A stretch of 64,000 bases of DNA, from contig PDRY01000020.1 of NCBI GenBank assembly GCA_002748265.1, forward strand, positions 1 through 64,000, in the 5' to 3' direction. The position numbers were made by a program, and so were the translations under genes. Shown here piece by piece: positions 17,493 through 27,062 of the stretch (position 1 is the stretch's first letter; each line of letters opens with the position of its first letter). The stretch is from Rhodobacterales bacterium (GTDB lineage Bacteria > Pseudomonadota > Alphaproteobacteria > Rhodobacterales > Rhodobacteraceae). A model generated the notes under the pieces. The model had not been told where the DNA came from. It did no database searches and saw nothing but the letters and a program-made list of their open reading frames with translations.

Positions 17493-17772
17493 ATCGTTAT
17501 CCTTTTCATTGCTCGTTTTCGGATGAGCACGGGGGCATAGATAGGCGTCGCCAGCCCCGTGGAAAGAGGGGAAATTGGGGCATTTCTCCCCATGCCGAAA
17601 AATGGGAACTTTCCCGCGCATTCAGATAGATACACAGGCAAGAAGCCGCCGTCCGGACGCTCTGTTATCGCATAGCAACCTTGAACTTCGTGAACATGGG
17701 CACGGCTTCGCGAATGCCTCGGCCTTGCCGCGCCGAAGCGCATCCCTTACCCACGGGGAAAAGGAGTCCGCG

Positions 17773-18423
17773 ATGGGGCAGATCACGTTAGTTCGGCACG
17801 GCCAGGCCAATTCCAAGGCGCGGACCGAAGAAGAGTATGACCGTCTCTCCGAGTTGGGCGCGCTTCAGGCCCGCCGGTTGGGAGACTACCTGCGCCAGAC
17901 CGGCGAATCTTTTGATCTGGTCCTGCGCGGCACGCTCAACCGCCATGATGCGACCGCCCGCGAAATGGGCGAGATGGGTGCCGCCGTTGAGGTCGACGCA
18001 CGCCTCAACGAGATGGACTACCTGACCTTGGGCCGCGCGCTCCAGGACAAGAAGGGCATCGCCCAACCAGGCCCGGATGCGTTCATGGATCACTTCATCC
18101 AAGTACTCACAGCCTGGAAACAGGCCGAGATCAACGGGCAGGAAACCTACGAAAGCTTCGAAACCCGCATCGCCGGCGTGCTGGATGCCGCGACCCAGCC
18201 GGGTCGGCGGGTGCTCTGCGTCACCTCGGGCGGCGTGATCGCGATGATGATCCGCCACCTCCTGCGACTGGATCTGCCCGCGATGGCCCGTGTCGCCTTG
18301 CCGATCTACAACACATCGCTCCACCGGATCGACGTGACCCCGCGCGGCGCGGTGCTGTCCGGCTACAATTCCATCCCCCATCTGGCCGATCCGGCCCATG
18401 TGGATCTACGCAGCTACTACTGA
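17773..18423 (+). CDS. Histidine phosphatase family protein (phosphoglycerate mutase-like)
   Basis: A 216-residue branch-1 histidine phosphatase. The catalytic motif is LVRHGQAN (RHG) at residues 6-13; the second histidine and partner residues lie in the C-terminal CVTSGGVIAMMIRHLL and YNTSLHRIDV. The phospho-substrate cannot be told. ATG 17773 is preceded by AAAAGGAG. The next gene (saccharopine dehydrogenase-like) follows nine bases after the stop, so the two are co-transcribed. Confidence 0.85.
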   Translation: MGQITLVRHGQANSKARTEEEYDRLSELGALQARRLGDYLRQTGESFDLVLRGTLNRHDATAREMGEMGAAVEVDARLNEMDYLTLGRALQDKKGIAQPGPDAFMDHFIQVLTAWKQAEINGQETYESFETRIAGVLDAATQPGRRVLCVTSGGVIAMMIRHLLRLDLPAMARVALPIYNTSLHRIDVTPRGAVLSGYNSIPHLADPAHVDLRSYY

Positions 18424-18431
18424 GGCACGCG

Positions 18432-19469
18432 ATGACCCATTTCTGGCTCCGCCACGAGACCCGCGCTCACGAGGATCGCAGCCCTCTGACGCCCGGAGGC
18501 GCCAAGGCCCTGATCGACGCCGGGTTCCGGGTCACGGTCGAAGACAGCCCCACGCGGGTGTTTCCGACCCAGGACTATGCCGCCGCTGGATGCACGGTGG
18601 TGCAGGCTGGAACCTGGCCGGACGCACCAGTCGAGACGGTCATCCTCGGCCTCAAGGAGCTGCCCGAGACCGGCACCCCGCTCCCCCACCGGCACATCAC
18701 CTTTGGCCACGCCTTCAAAGGCCAGCATTCCGGCCGGGCCCTGCTGGACCGGTTCAAGGCCGGGGGCGGCACGCTTCTGGATCTTGAATACCTGACCGAT
18801 GCGAACGGGCGCCGGGTCGCGGCCTTCGGCTATTGGGCGGGCTATGCGGGCGCGGCTGTCAGCCTGTTGGCGCTTGCCGCTCAGACGGGCGCACCGATGG
18901 CGCCGCTCACCGGCTGGCGGGACAAAGCAGCGCTTCTGGCGGATCTGTACGCCGCTTTGCGCGACCATGACACGCTCTCCGCCATCATCATCGGCGCGCT
19001 TGGCCGGGTGGGCGTCGGCGCGGCGGATTTGTGCGCGGAAGCGGGCGTTTCGGTCACCGGCTGGGACATGGCGGAAACAGCCTCCGGCGGGCCCTTCCCC
19101 GAGATCCTGAACCACGATCTGTTCTTCAACTGCATTCTGGCGCGGCCCGGAACGCCGGTCTTCGTCGGGCCCGAGGCGCTCTGCGCCCCGCGCAAGCTCC
19201 GCATGATCGGGGACATCGCCTGCGATCCTGACAGCGATTACAACCCGGTGCCGCTCTATGAGGAAGCGACCAGTTGGGAGGCGCCAGTGGTGCCGGTCCA
19301 TGACGATCCGCCGCTCGAAGTGATGGCGATCGACAACCTGCCCTCGCTGCTCCCGCGCGAATCCACCGAGGATTTCGCCGCGCAGCTTCTGCCGCATCTG
19401 CTGGCCTTTGACAGCGATGAGCACGGCGTGTGGTCCCGCGCGCGGGAAGAATTCGCGCGCCATTTGTGA
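18432..19469 (+). CDS. Saccharopine dehydrogenase-like protein
   Basis: A 345-residue protein of the alanine dehydrogenase/saccharopine dehydrogenase superfamily. The N-terminal domain has FWLRHETRAHEDRSPLTP and LGLKELPETG, followed by HITFGHAFKGQ and DLEYLTDANGRRVAAFGYW, close to fungal lysine-forming saccharopine dehydrogenases (LYS1). A nucleotide-binding GALGRVGVGAADL is present. In vivo it may reduce or oxidise saccharopine or a related opine-like compound with NAD; no other alpha-aminoadipate pathway gene is adjacent, so the role is inferred from family only. Confidence 0.82.
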   Translation: MTHFWLRHETRAHEDRSPLTPGGAKALIDAGFRVTVEDSPTRVFPTQDYAAAGCTVVQAGTWPDAPVETVILGLKELPETGTPLPHRHITFGHAFKGQHSGRALLDRFKAGGGTLLDLEYLTDANGRRVAAFGYWAGYAGAAVSLLALAAQTGAPMAPLTGWRDKAALLADLYAALRDHDTLSAIIIGALGRVGVGAADLCAEAGVSVTGWDMAETASGGPFPEILNHDLFFNCILARPGTPVFVGPEALCAPRKLRMIGDIACDPDSDYNPVPLYEEATSWEAPVVPVHDDPPLEVMAIDNLPSLLPRESTEDFAAQLLPHLLAFDSDEHGVWSRAREEFARHL

Positions 19470-19477
19470 CCGCAGCG

Positions 19478-19504
19478 GGCCGACACGCGATCATGTCGGC
19501 CTTT
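19478..19504 (+). terminator. Hairpin after saccharopine dehydrogenase-like gene
   Basis: An 8-bp stem GGCCGACA/TGTCGGCC with an 8-base loop (19478-19501) is followed by TTT. It begins nine bases after the stop codon. A second, weaker stem (CGGTCGG/CCGACCG at 19514-19538) lies next to it and could serve the convergent DUF3775 gene. Confidence 0.55.
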
Positions 19505-19543
19505 GGCCTGCTCCGGTCGGGATTCTAAAAACCGACCGCGCTG

Positions 19544-19861
19544 TTAGTAGATGGCGTCTTCCAGATCGCCCGGATCAATGCCCAACGCATCCAGACCGGC
19601 CTCCAGATGGTCGGCCAGATGGGGCGAGCCCTTCAGATAATCCGCCGTCGGAGCCGTGGCCTCCGCGCGGGCCGTGGCGATGGCTTCGGCAATGTCATCG
19701 GCTTCGTAGGCGCCACGACCGACCCAGAAGATCGCGACCAGATCGGCTTGCTCATCCGGGTCCAGCCGCTCGATGAACGCGTCCAGCTCCGCTTCGGCGC
19801 GATCAATTTCACGCGCCAGAACAATGACCTGCGCCACTTTATCCCGGTTGATTTCGATCAT
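19544..19861 (-). CDS. DUF3775 domain protein
   Basis: A 105-residue soluble, acidic, helical protein of the DUF3775 family, of unknown function. The characteristic order is an N-terminal helix (KVAQVIVLAREIDRAEAEL), the centre DPDEQADLVAIFWVGRG, and a C-terminal segment PTADYLKGSPHLADHLEAGL ending in LEDAIY. ATG 19861 follows GGAGG with good spacing. It stands alone between the convergent saccharopine-like gene and the SDR gene upstream on the same strand. Confidence 0.82.
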   Translation of the reverse strand: MIEINRDKVAQVIVLAREIDRAEAELDAFIERLDPDEQADLVAIFWVGRGAYEADDIAEAIATARAEATAPTADYLKGSPHLADHLEAGLDALGIDPGDLEDAIY

Positions 19862-19917
19862 GACATACCTCCAAAGACATCATGGGCGGCGTAGCGCCCC
19901 TTGCGCTTTGACCGAGG

Positions 19918-20658
19918 TCAGTTTTTGCGTCCCATGAGCGTGAAGTAAAGCCAATCCGGCATCAATTGCATCATCTGGGCGGCCAGCCCGGTGGGAAGCG
20001 GGAAATTCCGGGCAAAGCGTTCGCTCTGCATCAGGTCGAAAATTCGCTCCGCCGCCTGCTCTGGTTCGATCCTCAGCGGCATCCGGCCCTTCATGCCCGC
20101 CGTCATGTTGGTGCGAATATAGCCGGGGTTCGCGATCTGGACGGTGATGCCGCTTTCATTCAGATCGGCGCGCAGACTTTCGGCAAAGGACATCAGGCCC
20201 GCCTTGGAGGCAGCGTAGCCCAGAAAACCCGACATGCCGCGATAGGCCGAGAGTGATCCGGTCAGAACGATCCGCCCTGTGCCGCGCTCCAGCATGCCAG
20301 GCAGGACAGCGCCGACGGCGCGCGCGGCCCCCAGGAGGTTCACATCGAGCATCTTCTCGATCTCGGCCGTGTCGTAGCGCTGCGCGGTCATCGGGGTGAG
20401 CACCCCGGAGAGGTAGACCATCGTGTCCACCGCGCCGATGTCCTGCACTGCGGCCTCAAGCGCGGCGCGGTCGGTCACGTCCACGGGCATAGCCATCGCG
20501 CGGCCCGGAAGCTGCTGCACCAGCTCGCGCAGGCGGTCTTCGTTGCGGGCACTGACAATGACCTCGGCGCCGGTGCGGCTGAGCTTATCGGCCAGGGCGC
20601 GCCCGACCCCTTCGCTCGCGCCGATCAACCAGTAGCGTTTCGAGTTCACGTCATGCAT
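19918..20658 (-). CDS. Short-chain dehydrogenase/reductase (SDR)
   Basis: A 246-residue classical SDR. The nucleotide-binding glycine motif is GASEGVGRALADKL (residues 12-25), the acidic/basic cofactor selector region reads VSARNEDRL (favouring NADP), followed by MVYLSGVL instead of NNAG, catalytic Ser in LTGSLSAYRG, and YAASKAGL (YxxxK). The C-terminal part RIEPEQAAERIFDLMQSERF followed by a hydrophobic end (MLPDWLYFTLMGRKN-like) is typical for membrane-associated SDRs of this type. Substrate unknown. AAAGGAG precedes ATG 20658. Confidence 0.87.
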   Translation of the reverse strand: MHDVNSKRYWLIGASEGVGRALADKLSRTGAEVIVSARNEDRLRELVQQLPGRAMAMPVDVTDRAALEAAVQDIGAVDTMVYLSGVLTPMTAQRYDTAEIEKMLDVNLLGAARAVGAVLPGMLERGTGRIVLTGSLSAYRGMSGFLGYAASKAGLMSFAESLRADLNESGITVQIANPGYIRTNMTAGMKGRMPLRIEPEQAAERIFDLMQSERFARNFPLPTGLAAQMMQLMPDWLYFTLMGRKN

Positions 20659-20794
20659 GTGTCCGCTCCTTTGTCTGATGGGTCCAACCTAAGAGGCGCG
20701 CCCATGCATTGCGAGGGGAGCGCCGGAAGGATGCTCCCCTTCCTATGCAGCGAAGATGTCGCGGGCATGTCAGGGCGCGCGGATCAGTCCCCGA

Positions 20795-21970
20795 TCAGTC
20801 CCCGGAGCGGACCACGCGCGGCGCGCGTTTGGGCGCGACATCCGGGACCGCAGGCGTGTCCTGCGACAGCTCGTCGAAATCGAAACTGTCGAGCCGCCGG
20901 GCCCGCCCGCCCGCCTTGCCTGCGCTGATCTTGATCTCATCCACGTCCTTCTGGGCCTGGGTGAAATGGCGATCCAGATTGCCAACGCGGGTCTCCAACC
21001 GCTCCACATCCTTGTGCAGCATGGCCAGCTCCTTGCGGATCATCCCCGCCTGTTCGCGCATGCGCACGTCCTTCAGGATCGCCCGCATCGTGTTCAGCGT
21101 CGCCATGCAGGTGGTCGGAGACACGATCCACACCCGCGCCTGGAACCCTTCACGGACGACCTCGGGGAAGTTGGCGTGCAGCTCCGCATAGACGGCCTCG
21201 GACGGGAGGAACATCAGCGCGCCATCGGCTGTTTCGCCGTCGATCAGGTATTTCTCTGCAATGTCGCGGATATGCTTGCGCACCGCCGCCCGCAGATCGC
21301 GCGCGGCCTGCTCCAACTGGCCGCGTGTGTCCGCATTGCGCAGGGCCTCATAGGCCTCCAGCGGGAATTTGGCGTCGATCACGATGGGGCCCGGCGGGTT
21401 GGGCAGGTGGATCAGGCAATCCGCCCGCTTCCCGTTCGAAAGCGTCGCCTGCAGCGTATAGCTGTCCTTGGGCAGCGCCTTCAGAACGATGTCGTGAAGC
21501 TGGATTTCCCCGAACGCGCCACGGGTCTGCTTGTTGCTCAAGATGTCTTGCAGCGACAGCACGTCCCCCGACAGGCGGGTGATGTTCTCCTGCGCGCGGT
21601 CGATGGTCTTGAGCCGCTGCTGCAATTCACCCAGCGACTGTGCTGTGTTGCGGGCCGAGGCCGACAGGTTCTGGTTCATGGCCTCCGTCACCTGCGCCAG
21701 CCGCGCCTCCATCAGCTCCAGCGTACGGGACTGCGCCTGCACCTGCGCTTCGCTGACCGAGGTGAGCCCGCCGAACAACTGATGCTGCCCGTCCGAGAGC
21801 CCCTTCACCGTCGCGCCCAGCCCGCCCATCTGGGCGGCGAGCGTTTCCGCCGTGCGGGCAGAGCGCCCGGCGCGGGAAATGACCAAAATCAGAAGAATTA
21901 TGGTCAAAACGGCAAAGCCCGCCGCGATCAGCCCGGCGATGTGGATCGGATCGTTCAGGTCAATCTGCAT
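20795..21970 (-). CDS. rmuC: DNA recombination protein RmuC
   Basis: A 391-residue protein with an N-terminal membrane anchor (IAGLIAAGFAVLTIILLILVI), a long coiled coil, then the RmuC nuclease-like domain: KTRGAFGE-type segment (SNKQTRGAFGEIQL), CLIHLPNPPGPIVIDAKFPLEAYEAL, and FLPSEAVYAELHANFPEV with VWIVSPTTCMATL. RmuC limits DNA inversions and is thought to be a nuclease-fold protein; its exact chemistry is unsettled. ATG 21970 shares one base with the mutL stop (TAATG), so translation is coupled with mutL, linking two genome-stability genes. Confidence 0.9.
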   Translation of the reverse strand: MQIDLNDPIHIAGLIAAGFAVLTIILLILVISRAGRSARTAETLAAQMGGLGATVKGLSDGQHQLFGGLTSVSEAQVQAQSRTLELMEARLAQVTEAMNQNLSASARNTAQSLGELQQRLKTIDRAQENITRLSGDVLSLQDILSNKQTRGAFGEIQLHDIVLKALPKDSYTLQATLSNGKRADCLIHLPNPPGPIVIDAKFPLEAYEALRNADTRGQLEQAARDLRAAVRKHIRDIAEKYLIDGETADGALMFLPSEAVYAELHANFPEVVREGFQARVWIVSPTTCMATLNTMRAILKDVRMREQAGMIRKELAMLHKDVERLETRVGNLDRHFTQAQKDVDEIKISAGKAGGRARRLDSFDFDELSQDTPAVPDVAPKRAPRVVRSGD

Positions 21971-23802
21971 TATGTCCGTCCAAACAGGCGTTCGATATCG
22001 CTCAGGCGCAGCTCCACATAGGTGGGGCGCCCGTGGTTGCACTGGCCGGAATGGGGCGTGGCCTCCATCTCGCGCAGCAGCGCGTTCATCTCCTCGGCGC
22101 GCATCCGGCGGCCCGAGCGGATCGAGCCATGACAGGCCATGCGCGACAGGATCGCTTCGACCTTCTCGCGCACCAGCCGGGTCTCGCCGCTCTCCGAAAG
22201 CTCATCGACCACGTCTTCGATCAGGGGCTTTGCGGCAACCTCACCCAGAGGCGCCGGGGTGGCTCGCACGGCGATGGCGCCGGGGCCGAAGCGTTCGATC
22301 TCCAGGCCCAGCTGCGCCAGATCCGGCGCGGCGTCCAGCAGGCGAGCAGCGTCGCCTTCGGACAGCTCCACCACCTCGGGGATCAACAGCGCCTGCGCCT
22401 TGACGCCGGTTTCCGCCATCTGGGTCTTGAGCCGCTCATAGACCAGGCGTTCATGGGCGGCGTGCTGATCGACGATGACGATGCCCGTCTCGGTCTGGGC
22501 GATAATGTAGTTTTCATGGACCTGCGCCCGCGCCGCGCCAAGCGGAAGCGCCTCCGCCTCGGGCGTTTGCTCGGGCTCGAACCGGGCGGAGGGCGCCGAC
22601 ATCTCGGCAAAGCCCGGCGCCGGGGCCTGCATCTGATAGCTGGCGGCGCGGGCATCCAGCGAAGGCCGGTCCATCTGGTAAACGCGCGGCGGCGGCGTAC
22701 CTTCGGGCCGCAGGGCAGAGAGCGTTGCATCCGCCACCGTGGTCGAGGCCCGGTGCCCCGCATCATGCAGCGCATGGCGCAGGGCGCTGACGATCAGCCC
22801 GCGCACCAGGGCAGGCTCGCGGAAGCGGACTTCGGCCTTGGCGGGGTGGACGTTCACATCGACCTTGTGCGGATCGCAGTCGATGAACAGCGCCGCCGCC
22901 GGGTGGCGATCACGGCTGAGGTAATCCGCATAGGCGCCGCGCAGGGCGCCGATCAGCAGCTTGTCCCGCACCGGGCGACCATTGACGAACAGGAACTGAG
23001 ACACCGCCGCGCCGCGCGAATAGGTCGGCAGCGCCGCATAACCGGTGAGCCGGATGCCCTCGCGCTCGGTGTCGATGCGCAAGGCGTTGTCGATGAACTC
23101 GCGCCCCATGACGGCGCCCAGCCGTCCGTGCAACGCGTCGAACAGATCGCCGGTTTCGGCGGGATAGCGCAGCACGACCCGGTCGCCGCCGCCTGTGGCA
23201 TCGCGCAGGGTGAAGCCGATGGAGGGCTCCGCCATGGCGAGCCGCTTCACCACATCGGTGAGCGCCTGCATCTCCGCCCGGTCGGAGCGTAGGAATTTCA
23301 GGCGGGCGGGCGTGGCGAAGAACAGATCGCGCAGCTCCACCACGGTGCCCGAGGTAAGCGCGGCTGGGCGCACGGGATCTGCGCGGCCTCCGCTCACGTT
23401 GATCTCGGCGGCCTCCTGCCCGGCCCGGCGCGAGGTGATCGACAGCCGCCCGACCGCCCCGAGGGACGGCAGCGCCTCCCCGCGGAAGCCGAAGGACCGG
23501 ATGTCGAGCAGGTCGCTCCCGTCGATCTTGGACGTGGCGTGGCGGGACAGGGCCAGCGGCAGGTCGCTCGCCTGCATCCCGCAGCCGTCATCGGCCACGC
23601 GGATCAGGCTTTTGCCCCCCTGCGCCACGGTGATGTCGATGCGCCGGGCGCCCGCATCGACGGCGTTTTCGACCAGCTCTTTCACGGCCGACGCCGGGCG
23701 CTCGATCACCTCACCGGCGGCGATACGGTTGATCGCCGTTTCATCCAGTTGACGGATCACGGGCGCCTCAGGGGCGCTTATCTTGGGGTCAGGCAGGGAC
23801 AT
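21970..23802 (-). CDS. mutL: DNA mismatch repair protein MutL
   Basis: A 610-residue GHKL ATPase mediating between MutS and downstream nicking/excision. The N-terminal ATPase motifs are complete: [38 protein letters not shown] and [11 protein letters not shown]. The C-terminal domain has the endonuclease metal motif [12 protein letters not shown] (DQHA-x2-E-x4-E), ACHGSIRSG and [12 protein letters not shown], so this is a nicking-type MutL as expected for bacteria without MutH. A Pro/Ala-rich linker lies at about residues 345-420. The rmuC start overlaps its stop. Confidence 0.96.
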   Translation of the reverse strand: MSLPDPKISAPEAPVIRQLDETAINRIAAGEVIERPASAVKELVENAVDAGARRIDITVAQGGKSLIRVADDGCGMQASDLPLALSRHATSKIDGSDLLDIRSFGFRGEALPSLGAVGRLSITSRRAGQEAAEINVSGGRADPVRPAALTSGTVVELRDLFFATPARLKFLRSDRAEMQALTDVVKRLAMAEPSIGFTLRDATGGGDRVVLRYPAETGDLFDALHGRLGAVMGREFIDNALRIDTEREGIRLTGYAALPTYSRGAAVSQFLFVNGRPVRDKLLIGALRGAYADYLSRDRHPAAALFIDCDPHKVDVNVHPAKAEVRFREPALVRGLIVSALRHALHDAGHRASTTVADATLSALRPEGTPPPRVYQMDRPSLDARAASYQMQAPAPGFAEMSAPSARFEPEQTPEAEALPLGAARAQVHENYIIAQTETGIVIVDQHAAHERLVYERLKTQMAETGVKAQALLIPEVVELSEGDAARLLDAAPDLAQLGLEIERFGPGAIAVRATPAPLGEVAAKPLIEDVVDELSESGETRLVREKVEAILSRMACHGSIRSGRRMRAEEMNALLREMEATPHSGQCNHGRPTYVELRLSDIERLFGRT

Positions 23803-23841
23803 GCCCCAAGGGGTAGCATGTCCCGCCCCGAGTCGGAAAGG

Positions 23842-25143
23842 CTATTCAGGGAGCCCTTCGGGCTGGCCCGCAATCACGAAAGTGAGCCGGTCCGGGTCCA
23901 GCCGTTCGCGCCCGACCCGGTTGATCTGATCCAGCGTGACCGCGTTGATCCGATCATTGCGGGTGTTCACGTAGCTTGGGTCTTTCCCCTGAATCTGAAG
24001 CCCCGCGAGGATGCGCGCGATGGGTCCGTTGCCATCAAAGCGAAGCGGGTAGGCGCCGGTCAGGTAGGTTTTGGCCGCCGTCAGCTCGTCTTCGGTCACG
24101 CCCTCACTGGCCAGCAACTGCCACTGCGCGCGCACGACCTCCACGGCCTCCGCCATGGTGCCATTGCCCGACGCGAGCGAGCCCTGCCAGAGCTGCGCGC
24201 CCTCGCGGTCCACGAGGTAGGAATAGACGCCATAGGTCAGGCCGCGCTCTTCGCGCACGGCTTGCATCAGGCGCGATTGCAGACCGCTGCCGCCCAGAAT
24301 TTCGTTCAGGATGTAGAGCGGAAAGAAGTCCGGGTCTTCCTGCGTGATCCCCGGCTGGGCAAAGAGCGCAACCGATTGCGGAGTGTCGAACGGCGCGACA
24401 CTGACGCCGCCCGCAAGCTGCGGATCCGCCGGGCCGGGCAAATCGCGCTCTGCCAGTGGAAGATCGGCCAGAAGGCCATCGACGAGAACGCCCAGCTCTT
24501 CGGCGGAGATATCCCCCACGGCAGAGATCAGCACGCGGTCGCGCACCAAAATGTCCCGATGGGCCTGAAGCAGATCATCGCGCGTTAGCCCCGCGACGGT
24601 TTCCGGCGTGCCCTCGCGGTCACGTCCGTAAGCATGATCCCCATAGACCTGTGCGCTGAACGCACGGCCCGCGATAGCGTTCGGATCCACGGCATCGGCG
24701 GCCAGCCCGGCCAGCACCTGCCCCCGCACCCGCTCCACCGCGTCGGGATCGAAGCGGGGCGCGCGCAGGGCCTCGCCCAGCAGGGCGGCGGCCTCTTCGC
24801 GGTTCTCGCTCAGCATCTTGGCGGAGACCGACATGCGATCCGCGCTGATGTCAAAGCGGAACTCCGCAGCGAGCGCTTCGCGCGCGGTCTGGAAGGCCTG
24901 CGCATCCCGATCCCCGGCGCCCTCTTCGATCAGGCCGCTCATGAGATAGCCCGCGCCCTCCTTGCCGGGACGATCGAGCGCCGCGCCGCCTTCAAAGACC
25001 AGCTCTAGCGCGACGAAGGGGATCGTGTGGTCTTCGACCAGCCAGGCTTCGAAACCGGCGTTCGTCTCGACCACGTCGATGTCGATGGCGCGCACGGGGG
25101 ACGCCGCAAGCAGCAGCGCCGCGATCAGGAAACGGATGATCAT
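23842..25143 (-). CDS. M16-family peptidase-like protein lacking the zinc motif
   Basis: A 433-residue secreted protein (signal peptide IIRFLIAALLLAASPVRA) with the two-lobe M16 fold. Where active members carry HxxEH it reads GAGYLMSGLIEEG, so zinc ligands are missing. The second-lobe R/Y motif region (LQSRLMQAVREERGLTYGVYSYL) that binds substrate in pitrilysin-type heterodimers is intact. It is the partner of the active M16 gene upstream, which it overlaps (ATGA). Together they probably form a heterodimeric periplasmic processing peptidase like the bacterial PqqL/MPP-like pairs. Confidence 0.88.
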   Translation of the reverse strand: MIIRFLIAALLLAASPVRAIDIDVVETNAGFEAWLVEDHTIPFVALELVFEGGAALDRPGKEGAGYLMSGLIEEGAGDRDAQAFQTAREALAAEFRFDISADRMSVSAKMLSENREEAAALLGEALRAPRFDPDAVERVRGQVLAGLAADAVDPNAIAGRAFSAQVYGDHAYGRDREGTPETVAGLTRDDLLQAHRDILVRDRVLISAVGDISAEELGVLVDGLLADLPLAERDLPGPADPQLAGGVSVAPFDTPQSVALFAQPGITQEDPDFFPLYILNEILGGSGLQSRLMQAVREERGLTYGVYSYLVDREGAQLWQGSLASGNGTMAEAVEVVRAQWQLLASEGVTEDELTAAKTYLTGAYPLRFDGNGPIARILAGLQIQGKDPSYVNTRNDRINAVTLDQINRVGRERLDPDRLTFVIAGQPEGLPE

Positions 25144-26471
25144 GAGGGCTCCTTCGGCGCGCGGACGATCCCGGTAACGGCGCTGCGGCGGTCAAGCACC
25201 TGAGCCGCCACGCGCATCACGTCCTCGGCGGTCACGTCTTGCAAGATCGCTGGCCAGGCTTCGATATCCTCAAGCGTGAGGCTGGTGGTCAGCCCCTGCC
25301 CGTAGCGCATCGCCAGCGACCGCACGCTGTCGCGGTCATAGACCGCTTTGGCTCGGTATTTCATCCGCAGCGCGTCCATCTGCTCCGCGTCGGGGCCTTG
25401 CTCCAGGAACTGCGCAAGCGCGGCGTCCATCTGAGCCTCAATCTCCTCCAGCGTCACGCCATCGGCAGGGGCCGCGTAGATCGAAAAGGTCGTGTCATCG
25501 AAAGACAGGCCCGAATAGCCCGCGCCGGTGAACACCGCGTTTTGCGTGTCGAACTGAAGCGCGCGGCCCAGCACGGAGGTAAAGGGCGAGCCGCCCAGAA
25601 GGTCAGCCAGATAGGTCAGCGCGGCGGCGTCTTCCTGCGCGCCGGGATCACGCTCGGGCGCGAGGTAGGAGCGCACGACATAGTCCCGCCCGACGCGCGG
25701 GTCTTCAAAGATCACGCGCCGCTCGGCCCTTTGTTCGGGCTCCTGCGCCCGCTCGCGTGGCGCGATGCCCGGGCTTGGGGCCAGCGGGCCGTAATGGGTT
25801 TTCGCGAGGGCAAAGACCTCTTCGGGCTGCACATCCCCGGCCACCACCAACACCGCGTTGTTGGGCGCATAGTTCAGATCGTAAAAAGCGCGGGCGTCCT
25901 CTTGTGAGAGGGTCTCCATCTCATTGCGCCAGCCGATCACGGGCGTGCCGTAAGGGTGGGCCAGATACTGCGCGGCAGCGATCTGTTCGCGGGCAAGCGC
26001 GCTTGGATCGCTGTCGGTCCGCTGGCTGCGCTCTTCGAGGATCACGCGGCGTTCGGTGTCCACGTCATCGGCGGTGAGCTTGAGATTGCGCATCCGGTCG
26101 GCTTCCAGCTCCATCATCAGACCAAGCCGGTCCGCCGCGATCCGCTGGAAATAGGCGGTGTAATCGTAGCTGGTGAAGGCGTTATCGCTGCCACCATTGG
26201 CGGCGACGATGCGCGAGAACTCCCCGCTTTCGCGGGTCTCGGTCGCCTTGAACAGGAGGTGTTCCAGAAAATGGGCCACGCCGCTTTGACCCGGCGCCTC
26301 ATCGGCGGCCCCTGCGCGCAGCCACATCATATGCATCGCCACCGGCGCGCGGTGATCTTCGATCACCACGACCTCAAGCCCGTTGTCGAGCGTCGTCGAA
26401 GTGACAGCGGTTTCCGCCACCACCGGCGCGGCCAAGACGGCTGCCGCGAGCGCCGCGCGCAGAACGCGCAT
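25140..26471 (-). CDS. M16-family zinc metallopeptidase (active subunit)
   Basis: A 443-residue secreted peptidase: signal peptide (RVLRAALAAAVLAAPVVA), then the inverted zinc motif HFLEH in GVAHFLEHLLFKAT, with the distal glutamate in the following NAFTSYDYTAYFQRIA to LELEADRMRNL region. The C-terminal lobe is also present. The ATG at 26471 shares a base with the L,D-transpeptidase stop (TGATG); a TTG one codon upstream is possible. Substrates are unknown; location in an operon with L,D-transpeptidases suggests envelope protein processing. Confidence 0.92.
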   Translation of the reverse strand: MRVLRAALAAAVLAAPVVAETAVTSTTLDNGLEVVVIEDHRAPVAMHMMWLRAGAADEAPGQSGVAHFLEHLLFKATETRESGEFSRIVAANGGSDNAFTSYDYTAYFQRIAADRLGLMMELEADRMRNLKLTADDVDTERRVILEERSQRTDSDPSALAREQIAAAQYLAHPYGTPVIGWRNEMETLSQEDARAFYDLNYAPNNAVLVVAGDVQPEEVFALAKTHYGPLAPSPGIAPRERAQEPEQRAERRVIFEDPRVGRDYVVRSYLAPERDPGAQEDAAALTYLADLLGGSPFTSVLGRALQFDTQNAVFTGAGYSGLSFDDTTFSIYAAPADGVTLEEIEAQMDAALAQFLEQGPDAEQMDALRMKYRAKAVYDRDSVRSLAMRYGQGLTTSLTLEDIEAWPAILQDVTAEDVMRVAAQVLDRRSAVTGIVRAPKEPS

Positions 26472-27043
26472 CAATGCAGCACCGCGCGCGCGCCAATCGG
26501 AACACGGTTATAGAGATCCGCGATATGTTCGTTCACGAGCCGCACGCAGCCATTGGACACGGCGGTTCCGATGGTGCCCGGTTTGTTGGTGCCGTGAATG
26601 CGCAGGAACGTGTCGCCGCGCTCTTGCGTGAAGAGATACAGCGCCCGCGCGCCCAGCGGGTTGTTGGGCCCGCCCGGCATCCCGTCGGCATATTTCGCAT
26701 AGGCGTCCGGGTTGCGTTCGATCATCTCTTTCGTGGGCGTCCAACTGGGCCATTCTTTCTTGGCCCCGATGAAGAAATCGCCCCGCTCATAGAGCCCGGC
26801 ACGCCCGATCCCGACCGCATAGCGAATGGCCCGACCTTCGGGCAGAATCAGGTAGAGCGCAAAGGCCCCTGGATCGACATGGATTTCACCGGGCAGGAAC
26901 GCACCAGAGATGCGCACGACGCGCGGGGTGATGTCGGGGGCCTGCGGCTCGGCCGGGGCGACGGCATCTTGCGCAAGCGCCGGAGCAGCGAGCGTGGTGG
27001 TCGCGGCAAGCGCCGTGGTCAGGAAGCTGCGGCGGGTGGTCAT
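26471..27043 (-). CDS. L,D-transpeptidase (YkuD), Tat signal, copy 1
   Basis: A 190-residue YkuD-domain enzyme expected to make 3-3 peptidoglycan cross-links or attach proteins to the wall. The catalytic motif is HGTNKPGTIG followed by SNGCVRLVNEHI, with the Cys nucleophile. The N-terminus has a twin-arginine signal (TTRRSFLTTALAATTTLAA), implying export folded through Tat. Segments YLILPEGRAIRYAVGIGR and GMPGGPNNPLGARALYLF match the family. It lies 19 bases downstream of a paralogue on the same strand and overlaps the M16 gene start. Confidence 0.92.
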   Translation of the reverse strand: MTTRRSFLTTALAATTTLAAPALAQDAVAPAEPQAPDITPRVVRISGAFLPGEIHVDPGAFALYLILPEGRAIRYAVGIGRAGLYERGDFFIGAKKEWPSWTPTKEMIERNPDAYAKYADGMPGGPNNPLGARALYLFTQERGDTFLRIHGTNKPGTIGTAVSNGCVRLVNEHIADLYNRVPIGARAVLH

Positions 27044-27062
27044 CGTGTCTCTCCGGTGGTTT

